From contig CAYWOD010000219.1 of NCBI GenBank assembly GCA_964459805.1, forward strand, positions 1 through 5,753: a stretch of DNA of 5,753 nucleotides. The letters run 5' to 3'. This DNA is from DAOVRL01 sp964459805 (GTDB taxonomy: Bacteria; Planctomycetota; Phycisphaerae; Sedimentisphaerales; Anaerobacaceae). A model generated the notes under the pieces. That model searched no databases and was not told the DNA's origin. It saw only the letters and a program-made list of their open reading frames with translations. This document shows positions 3,825 to 5,753 of this stretch, piece after piece. Numbering within the stretch: position 1 is the stretch's first letter; each line of letters starts with the position of its first letter. A program made the position numbers and the translations under genes.

Positions 3825-5525
3825 GTGACTATGCAAAAGATTCAGAACCAAGACTTGGCACAGTTGTTGTTGCAGCTTCGATTCACACCCCAAGAGAAGC
3901 GACGAAAGCAGCTCGACGCGGCCGAGAAGCTATTTGCGATTGTCGAGAGGGACAAGAATTATCCGTTCGAGTTTGTGTTCTTTCGCATCACGGGCTTTCA
4001 CCACAAAGACCCGACCGAGCAACATCTCATAAAAGGCGATCAACTGCTGGAGGACCTGCAGGTCTTCATTGCCAAGCTGAGCTTCCAAGTTGCTCGGTTG
4101 GTGACCGGACAATCCCAAAAGGTTTATTCCGCGCAGGAACTCGCCAAAACTTTAGGCATCTCAACAAGAACTGTGCAGCGATGGCGAAAACGGGGCCTCA
4201 TCGCGCGCAACTTCATATTCGAAGATGGTGTCAAACGTTTCGGTTTTTTCAAATCCACGGTGGACAAATTCCTGGCGGCCAATCGCGATCTTGCCGCCAA
4301 TGCAAAGACCTTTACGCGCCTGACGGCCAAGCAAAAAGGCAAGCTCGTAAGGTGGGCCGCAGCACTTACCGCCAAGACAAACCTCTCTCGTCACCACATC
4401 ATAAGTAAGATAGCCGCAGAAATCGGCAGGTCTCACGAAACAGTCAGACATGCGCTGGTGAGCTACGAAAAGGCGAATCCCGACAAGCCCCTTTTCAAAA
4501 GACCACCGGGCGTAACGGACCCTGCCCGCGCCGCCGAAATCTACGAGCTGTTCAAACAAGGCTACGACGTAAGAGATCTGATGAAACGCTTCAATCGCAG
4601 CAAGAGCTCCATATACCGCATAATAAACATACGAAGGGCAAAGGCACTTCTGCTCAGGAAGATTGAATTCATCGCAAGCGACGAATTCCTCGATGCCGAT
4701 GCCAAAGCTAAGATTCTTGGAACACGGCCGGCGGGCGTAAAGCCTGCCGCCGCTAAGAGCATAGAGCCGTTCGGATTGACCGGGCGCTCGCTGCCGGACT
4801 ACCTGAGGATACTCAAGAAGACACCCGCCCTCAACAGAGAACGCGAGCTCGAATTGTTCCGCAGATACAACTACCTCAAATACTTGGCCTGCATAACCAG
4901 GGCCGGTATGAAAGCCACGCTCACTTCCAGCACCCATCTCGAGCAAATAGAAGGCTATCTCGCCGAGGCTGAGGATATACACAGAGCCATAATTGAAGCC
5001 AACCTTCGACTTGTCGTGAGCATCGCCCGCAAACACGCCGGCGGCGGAGCGAATCTGTCCGATTTGATCAGCGAAGGTAATCTCGCACTCCTGCGCGCCG
5101 TCGAGAAATTCGACTATTCAAGGGGCTTTCGCTTCGCCACCTTCGCCTCCTGGACCATAGCCAAGGATTTCGCGCGCGGGATGCCTGCCCGGACGGCACG
5201 TCGTGACAGGAAAGCCGCAGAGTCCCTGGCGAGGATGCAGGAGGATTCGAGAGAAGAGGAGGCCACTGACCTCGCCGCAATCGAACGCGCACACCAGAGC
5301 CTCGCCCAGGTTATCGCCGACGAGCTCGATCCGCGGGAGCAATACATTATCCTGAACCGCTTCGGCCCGATCGGACAGCCCATAAAGAAAAAGACAAAGA
5401 CCCTAAGACAAATAGGCGACGACCTCGGCCTGACCGGCGAAAGGGTCCGACAGCTCGAACTGATCGCCCTGCAAAAGCTAAGACAATCCCTCAGCCCCAA
5501 AGAATTCGAGCTGCTCACCCGATAA
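3825..5525 (+). CDS. sigma-70 family RNA polymerase sigma factor with N-terminal multi-HTH extension
   Basis: The C-terminal half of this 566-residue protein is a sigma factor that directs RNA polymerase to promoters. Region 1.2-like sequence occurs at about 322-355 (LPDYLRILKKTPALNRERE). Regions 2.1-2.4 occur at about 392-451 (NLRLVVSIARKHAGGG, DLISEGNLALLRAVEKFDY, then the melting segment FRFATFASW). Region 4 occurs at about 489-566 with the DNA-reading helix-turn-helix LRQIGDDLGLTGERVRQLE. Only about 38 charged residues join regions 2 and 4, so region 3 seems absent. The N-terminal half looks like tandem DNA-binding modules: a MerR/excisionase-like helix-turn-helix (YSAQELAKTLGISTRTVQRW, 101-120), one at about 188-211 (SKIAAEIGRSHETVRHAL), and one at about 235-270 (LMKRFNRSKSSIYRII). 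Starts at GTG 3825 or ATG 3831 differ by two residues. I have seen similar long sigma factors attributed to planctomycetes. The regulon cannot be inferred. Confidence 0.88.
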   Translation: MTMQKIQNQDLAQLLLQLRFTPQEKRRKQLDAAEKLFAIVERDKNYPFEFVFFRITGFHHKDPTEQHLIKGDQLLEDLQVFIAKLSFQVARLVTGQSQKVYSAQELAKTLGISTRTVQRWRKRGLIARNFIFEDGVKRFGFFKSTVDKFLAANRDLAANAKTFTRLTAKQKGKLVRWAAALTAKTNLSRHHIISKIAAEIGRSHETVRHALVSYEKANPDKPLFKRPPGVTDPARAAEIYELFKQGYDVRDLMKRFNRSKSSIYRIINIRRAKALLLRKIEFIASDEFLDADAKAKILGTRPAGVKPAAAKSIEPFGLTGRSLPDYLRILKKTPALNRERELELFRRYNYLKYLACITRAGMKATLTSSTHLEQIEGYLAEAEDIHRAIIEANLRLVVSIARKHAGGGANLSDLISEGNLALLRAVEKFDYSRGFRFATFASWTIAKDFARGMPARTARRDRKAAESLARMQEDSREEEATDLAAIERAHQSLAQVIADELDPREQYIILNRFGPIGQPIKKKTKTLRQIGDDLGLTGERVRQLELIALQKLRQSLSPKEFELLTR

Positions 5526-5612
5526 CTAAAAGTCGGACGAACTGCGAGAAACGTTCCATTTTTCACGTCATGCGGCATCGGAATTCTGTTTTACCGCTTT
5601 GGGGGTAGGTGA

Positions 5613-5634
5613 AATTGGGTTTGAATTGGGTTTG
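5613..5634 (+). repeat. perfect 11-base tandem duplication
   Basis: AATTGGGTTTG occurs twice back to back (5613-5623 and 5624-5634) in the non-coding region after the sigma factor. It directly abuts the larger 52-base tandem repeat. Confidence 0.8.
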
Positions 5635-5734
5635 TATTTCGTATCGCGTCCCTTCGACTTCGCTCAGGGCAAGATTGCGTATATCGTATTTCGTATGTCG
5701 TCCCTTCGACTTTGCTCAGGGCAAGATTTCGTAT
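5634..5734. repeat. 52-base tandem repeat with TTCGAC/GCTCAGGG short palindromic core
   Basis: Two units start at 5634 and 5686, exactly 52 bases apart. Over the 49 comparable bases they differ at only four positions (copy 1 bases 5645, 5646, 5661, 5677). Each unit has a GTATTTCGTAT head, a core running from CCCTTCGACTT to GCTCAGGG (5650-5669 and 5702-5721) whose ends CCCT/AGGG are inverted, and a CAAGATT tail. The head is partly restarted after copy 2 (TTTCGTATCGCG at 5727-5738, identical to 5638-5648 plus the preceding base context). The units are non-coding and lie after the last gene. The array may have further degenerate copies beyond the window edge. Confidence 0.85.
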
Positions 5735-5753
5735 CGCGGGGGGTGGGTAATTG

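Noticed and set aside
3770..4408. 212-residue frame starting at TTG on the + strand
   Set aside because: Basic, motif-free translation out of frame with the sigma factor N-terminus, which carries recognisable helix-turn-helix sequence in the other frame.
4161..5036. 291-residue open frame on the - strand
   Set aside because: It is the antisense of the sigma factor gene. Its translation has no domain, and the + strand product is clearly conserved, so this is a shadow.
5634..5734. CRISPR array
   Set aside because: Two directly abutting, almost identical 52-base units without unique spacers are a tandem repeat, not repeat-spacer alternation.

Overview
This window carries five confidently coding genes, all on the + strand, separated by intergenic stretches of about 170 to 330 bases. 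The spacing suggests mostly separately transcribed genes rather than one operon. Base composition is intermediate, with GC-richer coding regions and AT-rich spacers. The best guess for the organism is an anaerobic or sediment-type member of Planctomycetota (Phycisphaerae / Sedimentisphaerales-like). This rests on the long sigma factor with an N-terminal helix-turn-helix extension, a CsrA outside any flagellar cluster, a corrinoid protein and an unplaced polytopic membrane protein. It is an inference from gene style, not from a marker gene.

Layout. Bases 1-290 hold a possible 30-residue single-span membrane peptide (87-179) and a promoter-like pair (246-274). Bases 291-1058 encode an acyl-ACP thioesterase of the FatA/FatB type. 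After a 199-base spacer, 1258-2154 encodes a 7-8 span membrane protein of unknown function, starting at a GTG with a good ribosome binding site. Bases 2155-2480 are non-coding and look regulatory. They contain inverted repeats, a TATAAT box, a sigma-28-like box and several GGA motifs leading into csrA (2481-2750). A short terminator-like hairpin follows csrA. A promoter and strong Shine-Dalgarno then precede a methyltransferase-type corrinoid (B12-binding) protein (2983-3609), which ends at a textbook intrinsic terminator (3700-3726). Bases 3825-5525 encode a 566-residue sigma-70 family protein whose N-terminal half holds up to three DNA-binding modules. The window ends in two copies of a 52-base tandem unit built around a TTCGAC/GCTCAGGG short palindromic core.

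Together the genes do not form an obvious pathway. Two are global regulators, CsrA (post-transcriptional) and the sigma factor (transcriptional). Two are metabolic: fatty-acid release from acyl carrier protein, and corrinoid-dependent methyl transfer. The most unusual item is the sigma factor. It keeps regions 1.2, 2 and 4, appears to lack region 3, carries substitutions at positions that read the -10 element in E. coli sigma-70, and is fused to about 320 residues rich in helix-turn-helix motifs.
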